Source: Winogradskyella eximia
GTDB lineage: Bacteria; Bacteroidota; Bacteroidia; Flavobacteriales; Flavobacteriaceae
DNA: 64,000 nt
Assembly (NCBI RefSeq): GCF_003386165.1
Contig: NZ_QRDV01000001.1
Location: forward strand, 614,085 to 678,084
Direction of reading: 5' to 3'
This document shows positions 8,908 to 18,763 of this stretch, in pieces (positions within the stretch are counted from its first letter, which is position 1; every line of letters starts with the position of its first letter). The position numbers and the translations under genes were made by a program. Below the pieces are notes generated by a model, which did no database searches, was not told the DNA's origin, and was given only the letters and a program-made list of their open reading frames with translations.

Positions 8908-10224
8908 ATGATTAAGGAAACGTATTTAATATTCTTATTAAGCGTACTATTTTGCAGTTTAAGTTTTGCACAACAATTAGCTTTTCCGACCGCTGAAGGT
9001 TTTGGGAAATTTACAACTGGTGGTAGAGGTGGTTTTATTTATAAAGTCACCAATTTAAATGACGAAGGTGATGGAAGTTTAAGAAAAGGTATACTAAAAA
9101 AAGGACCTAGAATTATAGTTTTTGAAATATCTGGGACAATAGAACTCAAATCAAAATTAGATATTAATAGAGGTGATTTGAGCATCTTAGGACAAACGGC
9201 TCCTAATGATGGTATTACTATAAAGGGGTATCCTGTAACTATAAAATCAGACAACGTTATTTTACGTTACCTAAGATTTAGAATGGGTGACATTAATAAT
9301 ATAGAAGGTGATGCGTTAGGCTGCCGAAATACCGAAAATGTGATTATAGATCACTGTTCAATAAGCTGGGGTACAGATGAAAATGCGTCTTTTTATGATA
9401 ATAAAAACTTTACTTTACAATGGTGTATCATATCTGAAGCGTTAAATAGGTCTGTTCATAAAAAAGGTGCACATGGTTATGGTGGTATTTGGGGAGGGGT
9501 TAGAGCTTCTTTTCATCATAATTTACTTGTAAGTAACAATAGTAGAAATCCAAGGTTTAGTGGCTCTAAAACAACAGAAAATTCTGTAAATGAGTTCGTG
9601 GATTTTAGAAATAATGTAATTTATAATTGGGGTGAAAATAGTATCTATGGTGGCGAAAAAGGGGTATATAATTTAATTAATAACTATTTTAAATCAGGAC
9701 CAGCAACCACATCATCAAAACTTAATAGAATTGTTAGTCCATCAGAACCTTACGGCAAATTTTATGTGGATGGTAATTTTGTTTATAATGATAAAGACGT
9801 TACTCAAAATAACTGGAATGGTGGTGTACAGTGTGAAAACCCAGAATTTACTAAACTGAATCAACCTATTAATATTTCTGATAATATCAATACTTCAAGT
9901 GCTAATGAAGCGTATCTCGCAGTTTTAAACCACGTGGGGTTAAGTATAAAAAGAGATGCTGTTGATAAAAGGGTTTTAAAATCGGTTGTAGAGGGCAGTG
10001 TTACTTATAAACAAGGTATTATAGATTCACAGGAAAATGTCGGCGGATGGCCTATCTTGAGGACTAAAAAGGCAGGGAAGGATACTGATAATGATGGTAT
10101 TCCTAACAAATGGGAAAGAAAACTTAAATTAGATTGCAAAGTAAAAGATGCTCATTTAAGTACGTTGGATAAAAATTATTCAAATATTGAGATATATGCT
10201 AATTTATTAATAGAGTCTAAATAA
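8908..10224 (+). CDS. Secreted PL1-family pectate lyase (second copy)
   Basis: Exported polysaccharide lyase with signal peptide ending SLSFAQ. The mature protein starts LAFPTAEGFGKFTTGGRGG, the standard opening of this PL1 subgroup, and has the beta-helix motifs VTNLNDEGDGSLRKG, VIIDHCSISWGTDE and NNSRNPRFSG, the last holding the presumed catalytic Arg. A DTDNDGIPNKWE calcium-binding-like motif lies near residue 393, close to the C-terminus. Unlike the lyase at 579-1904 it has no T9SS tail, so it probably acts in the periplasm or by another route. It belongs to a different PL1 subgroup from that gene, suggesting complementary cleavage rather than redundancy. Confidence 0.9.
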   Translation: MIKETYLIFLLSVLFCSLSFAQQLAFPTAEGFGKFTTGGRGGFIYKVTNLNDEGDGSLRKGILKKGPRIIVFEISGTIELKSKLDINRGDLSILGQTAPNDGITIKGYPVTIKSDNVILRYLRFRMGDINNIEGDALGCRNTENVIIDHCSISWGTDENASFYDNKNFTLQWCIISEALNRSVHKKGAHGYGGIWGGVRASFHHNLLVSNNSRNPRFSGSKTTENSVNEFVDFRNNVIYNWGENSIYGGEKGVYNLINNYFKSGPATTSSKLNRIVSPSEPYGKFYVDGNFVYNDKDVTQNNWNGGVQCENPEFTKLNQPINISDNINTSSANEAYLAVLNHVGLSIKRDAVDKRVLKSVVEGSVTYKQGIIDSQENVGGWPILRTKKAGKDTDNDGIPNKWERKLKLDCKVKDAHLSTLDKNYSNIEIYANLLIESK

Positions 10225-10380
10225 TAAATTTTTTAAATTTTTAAAGTATATTAATTGGCCTATAATTAACAAAATCTTGTAATTTAGCACTGTTTTTATC
10301 AAAAACTTACTATCGAAAATGAGGGTGATTTATAAATTAAATAAGTAGTTTTACGAGTTTCCTTATTGTACTTATTACTA

Positions 10381-11406
10381 ATGAAAAAAAAGACAACTAT
10401 TTATGACATTGCTGAAAAACTGGAATTAACAGCAGCAACTGTCTCAAGAGCATTAAATAATAATCCTAAAATAAGCGAAAAAACACGCAAACTGGTTCAA
10501 GAGACTGCTATTGAAATGAACTACGAGCAAAACACATTAGCTCGTGCACTTAAAAGCGGAAAAAGTTTCAATGTTGGTGTTATTGTTCCTCGTATGGATA
10601 GTAATTTTTTTGCTTCTGTTATTCGAGGTATAGAAGAAGAATTGTATCCAAAGGGTTATCATGTTATAGTTTGCCAAACACATGACCAAGAAAATTTGGA
10701 AACAGGAAATATTGTTTCTTTATTAAATGCTCAAGTAGATGGTATTTTAATGTCTATTTCAAATTCAAAAACTAAAAATAAAGTCTTCAATAAATTATCC
10801 GAGAAAAGAGTTCCACTGATATTCTTTGACCGAAAAAGAGATATTCCGGATGTAAGTTCGGTTACCATAGATGATTTTAACGGATCTTATCAAGCTACTA
10901 AGCATTTAATAGAGCAAGGGTGTAAGCGTATTGCACATTTATCAAATGATCGTTCGTTAGAGATTTTTAAAAATCGTTATTTAGGTTATAAGCAGGCAAT
11001 AATTGATAGCGGTTTAGAATTCGATGAAAGCTTAGTTGTTGAGACCATTAGTAAAGTAGATGAAGGAAGAAGAGTGGCCAAACAACTATTAGATATGGAA
11101 ACACCACCAGATGCCATATTTTCTTCTAGTGATTTCACAGCACTAGGGGCTATTCAAGAAATTAAAGAACAGGGGCTTGCAATCCCTGAAGACATTAGTG
11201 TCGTTGGTTTCAGTAATGAGCCGTTTACGAGGTTTATGGAGCTCTCTATTACGTCTGTAGATCAGTCTCCAATAGAAATGGGTAGAAAGGCTGCAAAAGT
11301 ATTCTTACAAGAGGTAAATAGTAAGTCAAAAACTAAACAGCCACAACGAATCATATTACAACCAGAATTGATTATTCGTAAATCTTCATCAAAACGAATA
11401 AAATAA
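10381..11406 (+). CDS. LacI-family transcriptional regulator of the pectin locus
   Basis: DNA-binding regulator. The N-terminal helix-turn-helix is TIYDIAEKLELTAATVSRALNNN followed by the hinge helix, then a periplasmic-binding-protein-like sensor domain (NVGVIVPRMDSNFFASVIRG ... DAIFSSSDFTALGAIQ ... DISVVGFSNEP). The ATG at 10381 is chosen; an in-frame extension to a TTG at 10366 would add five residues ahead of MKKKTTIYDIA, where such proteins normally begin. It is convergent with the uronate operon and near the four AATCGATT palindromes, which have the form of a LacI-family site, so it is the likely repressor of the locus. The inducer is unknown; a KDG-pathway intermediate would fit. Confidence 0.9.
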   Translation: MKKKTTIYDIAEKLELTAATVSRALNNNPKISEKTRKLVQETAIEMNYEQNTLARALKSGKSFNVGVIVPRMDSNFFASVIRGIEEELYPKGYHVIVCQTHDQENLETGNIVSLLNAQVDGILMSISNSKTKNKVFNKLSEKRVPLIFFDRKRDIPDVSSVTIDDFNGSYQATKHLIEQGCKRIAHLSNDRSLEIFKNRYLGYKQAIIDSGLEFDESLVVETISKVDEGRRVAKQLLDMETPPDAIFSSSDFTALGAIQEIKEQGLAIPEDISVVGFSNEPFTRFMELSITSVDQSPIEMGRKAAKVFLQEVNSKSKTKQPQRIILQPELIIRKSSSKRIK

Positions 11407-11432
11407 AAGTGGTTTAAATTTTATCATTTGAT

Positions 11433-13043
11433 TTAAAGTGAAACACCGCGTTTCCAAGGAATAAAATCGTCTTGGTTTAATAAGCTTGCCTTAGATTTTA
11501 TGGTACCACTAGCTACATTTATAATATAGCTAAGCATGACTTCTGCCATTTCTTCAATAGTTTTTTCTCCATTAATAATATCACCTGTATCCACATCAAT
11601 TATATCGTTCATTTTTGCAGCTAGCTCAGAGTTTGAAGAGACTTTGATTACAGGTGTTATTGGGTTTCCTGTAGGTGTGCCCAAACCTGTTGTGAATAAT
11701 ACAATGTTGGCTCCAGAACCTACCATAGCTGTTGTGCTTTCTACATCATTTCCTGGTGTGCATAATAAGTTTAAGCCTGGTTTAGTGACATACTCACCAT
11801 AATCCAAAACATCCACAATAGGAGAAGTACCGCCTTTTTTAGCTGCGCCAGCGGATTTCATGGCATCTGTAATTAATCCGTCTTTTATATTCCCAGGTGA
11901 AGGATTCATATCAAAACCAGAGCCAGCATCTACTACAGATTTTTCAAAAGCCTGCATTAATTCTAAAAAACGTTTTGCAGACGTTTCGTTTACACAACGA
12001 TTAACTAATTCCTGCTCTACACCGCATAACTCTGGAAATTCTGATAAAATGGCGGTGCCACCCAGAGCCACTAACATATCAGAGGTGTAACCTAATGTTG
12101 GATTGGCAGAAATACCCGAAAATCCATCAGAGCCTCCACATTCTAAACCAACTTTAAGCTTTGATAAAGGCGCTGGTAGTCGTTCTATTTTGTTAGCTTC
12201 TCTAATCGCTTCAAATGAATTTTTAATAATTGCTGTTAGCATCTCATCAACAGTTCCCATTTGTTGCTGTTCGTACATCAAGATAGGCTTTTTGTTATTG
12301 GGACTTATGGCCTTTAAGGCATTATTAAAAATATCAATTTGTAAATTCTGACAGCCTAAACTCAAGACTGTCGCTCCAGCTACATTTGGGTTTTTTACAT
12401 AACCAGCTAATAATTTTGCTAAACTTTCTGAGTCTTGACGAATACCTCCACAACCTCCAGGATGTGTAATGAATTTAACGTCTATGTTTTCAAATACCTT
12501 AGTGGATTGTTCTTGTTGTATTGCTACGTCAAATCCATTATTCACCAATGAACGTAATAGCATTTGATGACTGTTAACTTTTTGAGTTAATAGTTCCTTT
12601 TCAAAAATCTCTTTCAAGGTTTCAATATTCCTGTTTTCACAGAATACTAAAGGGAAAAATAACCACACATTTGCTGTGCCAACTTGCCCATCTTGTCTGT
12701 GATAACCCATAAAGGTTTTGTCTTTCCATTTTTCTACATTAGGAACCGTCCAACCAATAGTTTCGGTTTTATGACTGACTTTTGCACTTTGATGTTTTAC
12801 ATTTTCTGTGGTTAAAACCCCACCCGTAGGAATAATTAAGCTAGCTTTTCCTACTAAAACCCCATACATGATGATTTTATCGTCAATTTTAAATGTGTTT
12901 AGAGCAATTTTATGCTTTGCTTTAACTTCTGACACAATTGTGATATCTTGATTTTCAAACGAAATAATTTCACCAATTTTTAAGTTAACTAAAGCAACTG
13001 CGACATTATCTGAAGGATGTACTTTTATTATTTTTTTTTGCAT
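11433..13043 (-). CDS. uxaA: Altronate dehydratase
   Basis: Dehydrates D-altronate to 2-keto-3-deoxy-D-gluconate in galacturonate catabolism. Full length for the fused form (536 residues): an N-terminal SAF domain (residues ~1-90, VHPSDNVAVALVNLKIGE) and a C-terminal catalytic domain with THPGGCGGIRQDS (~193-205), VLSLGCQN (~226-233) and ECGGSDGFSGISANPTLG (301-318), which are family signatures for the metal-dependent active site. It is the last gene of the nine-kilobase minus-strand operon, 33 bases after uxaB. The opposing lacI gene ends 26 bases away with no obvious terminator between. Confidence 0.95.
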   Translation of the reverse strand: MQKKIIKVHPSDNVAVALVNLKIGEIISFENQDITIVSEVKAKHKIALNTFKIDDKIIMYGVLVGKASLIIPTGGVLTTENVKHQSAKVSHKTETIGWTVPNVEKWKDKTFMGYHRQDGQVGTANVWLFFPLVFCENRNIETLKEIFEKELLTQKVNSHQMLLRSLVNNGFDVAIQQEQSTKVFENIDVKFITHPGGCGGIRQDSESLAKLLAGYVKNPNVAGATVLSLGCQNLQIDIFNNALKAISPNNKKPILMYEQQQMGTVDEMLTAIIKNSFEAIREANKIERLPAPLSKLKVGLECGGSDGFSGISANPTLGYTSDMLVALGGTAILSEFPELCGVEQELVNRCVNETSAKRFLELMQAFEKSVVDAGSGFDMNPSPGNIKDGLITDAMKSAGAAKKGGTSPIVDVLDYGEYVTKPGLNLLCTPGNDVESTTAMVGSGANIVLFTTGLGTPTGNPITPVIKVSSNSELAAKMNDIIDVDTGDIINGEKTIEEMAEVMLSYIINVASGTIKSKASLLNQDDFIPWKRGVSL

Positions 13044-13076
13044 ACTAATAATTAGTTGTTAGTTAAAAAGAGATAT

Positions 13077-14543
13077 TTAATACTTTTTACTAAAGTTTTC
13101 AAAACCGTATTCAATACCATTTGTGTCTATTTCTGCTAGAGCAAAGGCTATTGCAGTAGATAAGTTTTTAATCCTAGTTAGGTCATCATCCCAATAGTCT
13201 TGGTTTGCTAAAACAAGATTAGCTATGACGTTGTAATCCTCATTTTGCCATATATTACTAAAGTTAGTCACTATATCGTCATTATCTTTAATTGGTAAAT
13301 CTTTACCGTTCCATGTACCTTTGTAAAATCGAATTAAACATGCAAATGAAAAGGTTAAATTAGTAGGTAATTTTCCGTTTTTTGCTTCAAATTCTAATAA
13401 ACTTGGTAGTACACGTACTTTAAATTTTGAAATAGAATTTAATGCTATATCTGCTAATTTATGCTTGATAAACGGATTTCTAAAACGGTCTAAGATTTCT
13501 TCAGCAAAACTATCTAATTCGCTTCTGTTCATTGGAAGAACCTCATTAATCTCTTCAAATATTGTCTTATTTACAAAAGCTCCTGTAAAGGCATTATCGA
13601 TTGTTTCTTTAACAGTTTCATTTCCATAAAGGAATGAAAATGGTACCATAGAGGTATGTGCTCCATTCAAAATTCGTACTTTTCTAGTACGATATGGTTG
13701 CATATCATCAACAATTTTAACGTCTAAATTGGTTTTATGGAATGGTAATTTTTTCTTTAAATCTTCACCTCCTTCTATGACCCAAAGTAGAAACACTTCA
13801 GCAGCCACAATTAAATTATCTTTATAATCTAATTGGGCGTTATAAGTTTCAATATCGTCTCTTGGATAACCTGGCACAATTCTATCTACTAAGGTACTGT
13901 GGAAAGAACAACTTGTATTTAACCATTCGGTAAATGCGCTGTCTAGTTTCCAAAGGGTTACATACTTTAGAATAGTTTCCTTTAAGGTTTCAGAATTATG
14001 ATTAATTAATTCACACGGAATTATTGTTAAACCTTTATTTAGAGCTCCATTAAAATGAATAAAACGCTTATGTAATAACAGGGTTAATTTAGCAGGAAAT
14101 GAACTTGGTGGTTGCATATCCATAGTGTCACTTTCAACGTAAGCAATGCCGGCTTCTGTTGTATTAGATATTATGAATTGTAGTTCTTCCTCTTTTGCTA
14201 AATGTAAGTATTGCTGAAAATCTGAATAAGGATTAATACCTTTTACAATGTTGGTAATTAATTCTGTTTTCTGTATTTCTTCACCTTTTTGAATACCTTT
14301 TAAAAACAGAGTGTACAATCCATCTTGATCATTCAACATCTTTATCATACCTTTATCAATAGGTTGTACAACAGCAATGCCAGCATTAAAATCTGCTGAT
14401 TTATTTAATTGCTGAATGGTGTAGTCTACAAAAGCTCTCAAGAAATTTCCTTCTCCAAACTGCACCACCTTAATTGGTAGTGTTTTTTCAAGACCTAAAT
14501 TTTTTCTATTTAAAGCTAGTTTCGTTTTTCTCAATTCTGTCAT
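13077..14543 (-). CDS. uxaB: Tagaturonate reductase (altronate oxidoreductase)
   Basis: NADH-dependent reduction of D-tagaturonate to D-altronate. It belongs to the mannitol dehydrogenase family: nucleotide-binding start VVQFGEGNFLRAFVDY (~27-42), middle motif ISNTTEAGI, and the catalytic-domain segment TRKVRILNGAHTSM. Length 488 matches UxaB. UxaB is preferred over the sister fructuronate reductase UxuB because the neighbour is the altronate, not the mannonate, dehydratase. It lies 12 bases after dctM. Confidence 0.92.
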   Translation of the reverse strand: MTELRKTKLALNRKNLGLEKTLPIKVVQFGEGNFLRAFVDYTIQQLNKSADFNAGIAVVQPIDKGMIKMLNDQDGLYTLFLKGIQKGEEIQKTELITNIVKGINPYSDFQQYLHLAKEEELQFIISNTTEAGIAYVESDTMDMQPPSSFPAKLTLLLHKRFIHFNGALNKGLTIIPCELINHNSETLKETILKYVTLWKLDSAFTEWLNTSCSFHSTLVDRIVPGYPRDDIETYNAQLDYKDNLIVAAEVFLLWVIEGGEDLKKKLPFHKTNLDVKIVDDMQPYRTRKVRILNGAHTSMVPFSFLYGNETVKETIDNAFTGAFVNKTIFEEINEVLPMNRSELDSFAEEILDRFRNPFIKHKLADIALNSISKFKVRVLPSLLEFEAKNGKLPTNLTFSFACLIRFYKGTWNGKDLPIKDNDDIVTNFSNIWQNEDYNVIANLVLANQDYWDDDLTRIKNLSTAIAFALAEIDTNGIEYGFENFSKKY

Positions 14544-14555
14544 GTTATTTTATAA

Positions 14556-15860
14556 TTATAAACCAAAAAGTCTTGGTAAGAACATTGAAATTTCTGGTAT
14601 AAAAGATATTAGCATTAATACGGCTACCATAATGGCCAAAAAGGGCAACAACGATCTTATAACTTTTGTAACTGAAACGTTGGCGACACCACTACCTACA
14701 AATAGTAGAGTCCCTACTGGAGGTGTACAAATACCAATACAAAGGTTAAGTACAATTACGATTCCAAAATGAACAGGGTCCATTCCTAATGTTGTTACAA
14801 CAGGTAAGAATATTGGTGTAAATATTAAAACTGCTGGAGTCATATCCATGAAGGTTCCGACTATTAATAGGATTATGTTAATAGCTAAAAAGATGGCAAA
14901 CTTGTTGCTTAGTGAATCTAATAAAAATGAGCTTATCATTTCTGGAATACCTTCAAAAGAAAACAACCAAGACATTGCCATAGATGTACAGATTAAAAAC
15001 ATTACTACAGCTGTAGTTTTTGCACTAGTTAGTAATATTTTAGGCATATCTTTTATTTTCATATCACCATAGATTAATGATAATATTGCTGCATATAAAA
15101 CAGCAATTACAGACGCTTCTGTTGCTGTAAATATGCCAGCTACAATTCCACCAACAACAATTATAAGTAAGGATAAACTGAAAAATGCTTTTCTGAAATA
15201 CGTCCAAATTTCAAAAAGAGTTGCACGTTGTCCTCTTGCATAACCTTTATTAATAGCAATAAATGCGACATATCCCATAATTGCCAAACCTAAAAGTATT
15301 CCTGGTAAATAACCAGCAATAAATAAAGCTGCTACAGAGGCGGTTCCTCCACTAGCTAAAGCATAAACTATTAAAATGTTACTTGGCGGAATTAATAAGC
15401 CCGTTGTTGATGAAGTAATGTTTACAGAGGCACTTAAAGCTCTAGGATAGCCTTCTTCTTCCATTCTGTCGGTCATAATTGAACCAATTGCAGAAGCAGC
15501 AGCAACGGCAGAACCAGAAATTGCACCAAAAAGCATGGATGCTAAAACATTTACATAAGCCAATCCGCCAGGAAGACTTGCTACTAAGGATTTCGCGAAA
15601 TTAATAAGTCGATTTGCAATGCCTCCTTGTTTCATAATTTCACCTGCTAGCACAAAAAATGGAATTGCTAATAAGGCAAAACTGTCAATACCAGTCGTCA
15701 TGCGCTGCGCAATTGTTGTTAATCCTGGCATTTTATCAATATTCAACAACAAGCTTATTGTTGTTGAAATTCCGATGCTATATGCAACAGGTACTTTTAA
15801 TAACAAAAGCGTAAAGAAACTGACAAATAAAACGATTATACTAATAATTTCTAAACTCAT
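14556..15860 (-). CDS. dctM: TRAP transporter large permease subunit (DctM)
   Basis: Large membrane subunit of a tripartite ATP-independent periplasmic transporter. It is highly hydrophobic with about 12 membrane segments and DctM signatures: FALLAIPFFVLAGEIMKQGG, SGSAVAAASAIGSIM and STTGLLIPPSN near residue 150. Its start overlaps the stop of dctQ by four bases (ATGA), so translation is coupled. Placement between uronate genes implies a galacturonate or related uronate as substrate; uptake would be driven by an ion gradient. Confidence 0.93.
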   Translation of the reverse strand: MSLEIISIIVLFVSFFTLLLLKVPVAYSIGISTTISLLLNIDKMPGLTTIAQRMTTGIDSFALLAIPFFVLAGEIMKQGGIANRLINFAKSLVASLPGGLAYVNVLASMLFGAISGSAVAAASAIGSIMTDRMEEEGYPRALSASVNITSSTTGLLIPPSNILIVYALASGGTASVAALFIAGYLPGILLGLAIMGYVAFIAINKGYARGQRATLFEIWTYFRKAFFSLSLLIIVVGGIVAGIFTATEASVIAVLYAAILSLIYGDMKIKDMPKILLTSAKTTAVVMFLICTSMAMSWLFSFEGIPEMISSFLLDSLSNKFAIFLAINIILLIVGTFMDMTPAVLIFTPIFLPVVTTLGMDPVHFGIVIVLNLCIGICTPPVGTLLFVGSGVANVSVTKVIRSLLPFLAIMVAVLMLISFIPEISMFLPRLFGL

Positions 15861-16354
15861 AATTGACTATTACTTTTATTAGAACAAACACCAGATATGT
15901 GATAAATAGAAAAGCAGATAATTAGAAAACCACTAAAAGGCAATACGGCATAAACATAGCCTAGAGGAATTCTTAAAGTACCAGATAATTGTTCTAAGTG
16001 CAATGTGGTGTAAACCAAATTAGCCCCACCAATAACCATGACGATAAGTGCAAAAAGAAAGATGCATACTTCTATGAATATTGACGTTTTTCTTTTATTG
16101 GAAATAGACATTTTTTCGTATAAAAAGTCCATTGATAAATGTTCTTTTTTAGCGTTGAGATAGGCAGCACCTATAATGGTCATCCAGATTAAAGAAAATC
16201 GTGCAAATTCTTCGGTCCATGTAAAAGATCTACCTAAAAGATATCTGGAAAACACTTGAAACAAAACATCTAAGACTAGCAATGCAAAAATGATAATCAA
16301 AAACCATTCAAGGATTTTGTTAACCTTATTAAAAATAAATTCAGATTTACTCAT
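15857..16354 (-). CDS. dctQ: TRAP transporter small permease subunit (DctQ)
   Basis: Small membrane subunit with four predicted membrane helices in 165 residues. The family motif region SFTWTEEFARFSLIWMTIIG (residues ~40-59) and the following AAYLNAKKEHLSMDFL are clear. It begins two bases after dctP and overlaps dctM by four. Confidence 0.92.
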   Translation of the reverse strand: MSKSEFIFNKVNKILEWFLIIIFALLVLDVLFQVFSRYLLGRSFTWTEEFARFSLIWMTIIGAAYLNAKKEHLSMDFLYEKMSISNKRKTSIFIEVCIFLFALIVMVIGGANLVYTTLHLEQLSGTLRIPLGYVYAVLPFSGFLIICFSIYHISGVCSNKSNSQL

Positions 16355-16356
16355 AT

Positions 16357-17331
16357 TTAGTTATTCTTAATATCGTTAACAATATTCGCCATTTCGGGAT
16401 ATTTTTCTACAAATTTTTCAACTACAGATTTTGATTTTTCTGCAAATAGTGATTTTTCTGGAATTATTATTTCAACACCCCAATCTTTAGCAACTTTCAT
16501 AGATTCTTCAACAGATTCTCGCCAGAACTTTTTTTGTGCTTGCGCAGATTCGTCTGCGGCTTCTTGAACCCAAACTCTTTGTTCTACAGATAATTTGTCC
16601 CAATATTTAGTTCCTATTAAAAGCACATCTGGAACAGAAGAATGCTCATCTAACGTATAGTACTTACTAATTTCATAGTGGTTGGATGAGACAAAAGAAG
16701 GTGGGTTATTTTCTGCTCCATCTACAACGCCTTGTTGAATAGCTGTATATAGTTCCCCATACGCCAAAGGGGTGGCATCTCCTCCCATAGTATTGACCAT
16801 GTTAATTGCCATTTGATTGTTTTGCACCCTAATTTTTAGACCTTTTAAATCTTGTGGTGTTCTTATGGCCTTTTTACTAGTATAGAAACTTCTACTCCCT
16901 GCATCATAATAACATAATCCTCGAAGCCAAAATTTAGAGCCTTTCTCTAAAATTGATTTTCCTATTGAACCTTCTAAAACACTAAATTGATGTTCTTTAT
17001 TTCTGAATAAATAGGGTATGCCCATAACATTGTATTCAGGGACAAAATTAGATAGAGTGGCTGCACTCACCTTTGTTGCAGCTACACTTCCGATTTGCAA
17101 TAATTCTAATAATTCTCTTTCTGATCCTAATTGTCCATCAGGAAAAATCTTAACCTTTAAAGAACCACTAGACTTTTTTTCTAAAGCCTTTTGAAACTCT
17201 AACATACCCTTATGTACAGGATGTGTTTGCGGCAAAGTATGTCCTAAATAGAGCACTTCAGGTCCCTCAATTTTTTCGCAAGAGACTAATGAGGTGAAAA
17301 GAATTACTAAAAGAATTATTTTAAGTCGCAT
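16357..17331 (-). CDS. dctP: TRAP transporter substrate-binding lipoprotein (DctP)
   Basis: Periplasmic uronate-binding component. The start MRLKIILLVILFTSLVSC is a lipoprotein signal with Cys18, so the protein is membrane-anchored, unlike the freely soluble DctP of many proteobacteria. The body has the family features YLGHTLPQTHPVHKG (acid-binding loop region), IRVQNNQMAINMVNTMGG with the Arg that normally holds the carboxylate, and GVVDGAENNPPSF. The residues after Cys (EKIEGP) lack the dense acidic stretch of surface lipoproteins, consistent with a periplasmic location. Confidence 0.92.
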   Translation of the reverse strand: MRLKIILLVILFTSLVSCEKIEGPEVLYLGHTLPQTHPVHKGMLEFQKALEKKSSGSLKVKIFPDGQLGSERELLELLQIGSVAATKVSAATLSNFVPEYNVMGIPYLFRNKEHQFSVLEGSIGKSILEKGSKFWLRGLCYYDAGSRSFYTSKKAIRTPQDLKGLKIRVQNNQMAINMVNTMGGDATPLAYGELYTAIQQGVVDGAENNPPSFVSSNHYEISKYYTLDEHSSVPDVLLIGTKYWDKLSVEQRVWVQEAADESAQAQKKFWRESVEESMKVAKDWGVEIIIPEKSLFAEKSKSVVEKFVEKYPEMANIVNDIKNN

Positions 17332-17345
17332 AGCTCATCTTTTTA

Positions 17346-18752
17346 TTATATAAAATTAAAATAGTTTTTAGCGTTGTTGTAACTAATATCTGCTACCATT
17401 TTACCAATCCATTCTATTTCTTCTTTTGGTAGTTCTCCTCTTTTTACTTCGTCTCCTAAAAGATTACATAAAACGCGTCTAAAATATTCGTGACGTGGAA
17501 ATGATAAAAAACTACGAGAATCGGTCAGCATACCAATAAAACAGCTAATTAAACCCATGTTCGACAACGCATTTAATTGTTTGGTCATGCCATCTTTTTG
17601 ATCTAAAAACCACCAACCAGAACCGAACTGAACCTTACCTTTTATGCTTCCATCATTAAAGTTCCCAATCATGGTAGCCATAACTTCATTATCTGCTGGG
17701 TTGAGGTTGTAAATAATGGTTTTGGTTAATTTATCTTTACTATCTAATTTATTTAAAAACGCTGAAAGTTTTTCTGCCTGCGAATAATCTCCTATTGAAT
17801 CCCAACCTGTATCAGGACCTAATATGGTATGCATACGTTTATTATTATTTCGTAATGCACCTAAATGAAATTGTTGTACCCAACCAAATTCGTGATACGT
17901 CTCAGATAGAAATAGTAGGATTGATGTTTCAAATTTTAGAATTTCTAGATTTGATAATGTTTCGTAATTTCTTTTCTTTTTGAAAATAGACTCAACATCA
18001 CTTTCAGTAAATGCAACGAATGAAATTTGGTTTAATCCATGATCGCAAAGTCTGCATCCATTTTTATGGAAGTAGTCTATTCTGCTTCGTAATGCGTCTT
18101 TTAAATCTCTATAGGTTTCAATGTTAATATCTGCCGCTTTACCTAAACTATTGATGTAATCATTATAGTTTTCATTTACAATTAAAATAGCGTTATCTGG
18201 CCTAAACGCGGTACTAACTTTTACTTCAAAATCACTTTTTGCTAAAGCTTGGTGATGCTCTAGACTATCAATAGGATCTTCAGTTGTACAGACCAATTCT
18301 GCGTTAACTTTGCGCAATAAATTTCTACAGCTATACTCAGTACTGCTTAGCTTTTCGGCCGTAGAATCATATATTTTTTTAGCTGATTTTTCATTCAATA
18401 AGCTATTAACGTCGAAATAGCGCGCTAATTCTAGATGTGTCCAGTGATACAATGGATTCCGCATAGTATAAGGTACCGTTTTTGCCCATTGGATAAACTT
18501 TTCTTTATCTGATGCGTCTCCTGTAATAAATCGTTCATTGATGCCTAAAGTACGCATAGCTCGCCATTTGTAATGATCACCGTTAATCCAAACCTTGGTT
18601 AAGTTATTATAAACCTTGTCTTCAAGAATTTCTTGAGGTGGTAAATGATTATGATAATCTATTATAGGCTGTTGTTTTGAATAGTTATGATATAACTCTT
18701 CAGCGTATTTATTTTCAAGTAGAAAATTATCGTTAATAAAATTTTTACTCAT
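17346..18752 (-). CDS. uxaC: Uronate (glucuronate/galacturonate) isomerase
   Basis: Isomerises D-galacturonate to D-tagaturonate (and D-glucuronate to fructuronate). 468 residues, as expected. Amidohydrolase-superfamily features include PIIDYHNHLPPQEI (metal-binding HxH, residues ~30-43), LEHHQALAKSDF, and the C-terminal LTDSRSFLSFPRHEYFRR. It sits 11 bases after kduD, and its product feeds UxaB. Confidence 0.95.
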   Translation of the reverse strand: MSKNFINDNFLLENKYAEELYHNYSKQQPIIDYHNHLPPQEILEDKVYNNLTKVWINGDHYKWRAMRTLGINERFITGDASDKEKFIQWAKTVPYTMRNPLYHWTHLELARYFDVNSLLNEKSAKKIYDSTAEKLSSTEYSCRNLLRKVNAELVCTTEDPIDSLEHHQALAKSDFEVKVSTAFRPDNAILIVNENYNDYINSLGKAADINIETYRDLKDALRSRIDYFHKNGCRLCDHGLNQISFVAFTESDVESIFKKKRNYETLSNLEILKFETSILLFLSETYHEFGWVQQFHLGALRNNNKRMHTILGPDTGWDSIGDYSQAEKLSAFLNKLDSKDKLTKTIIYNLNPADNEVMATMIGNFNDGSIKGKVQFGSGWWFLDQKDGMTKQLNALSNMGLISCFIGMLTDSRSFLSFPRHEYFRRVLCNLLGDEVKRGELPKEEIEWIGKMVADISYNNAKNYFNFI

Positions 18753-18763
18753 TAGTTTTTACA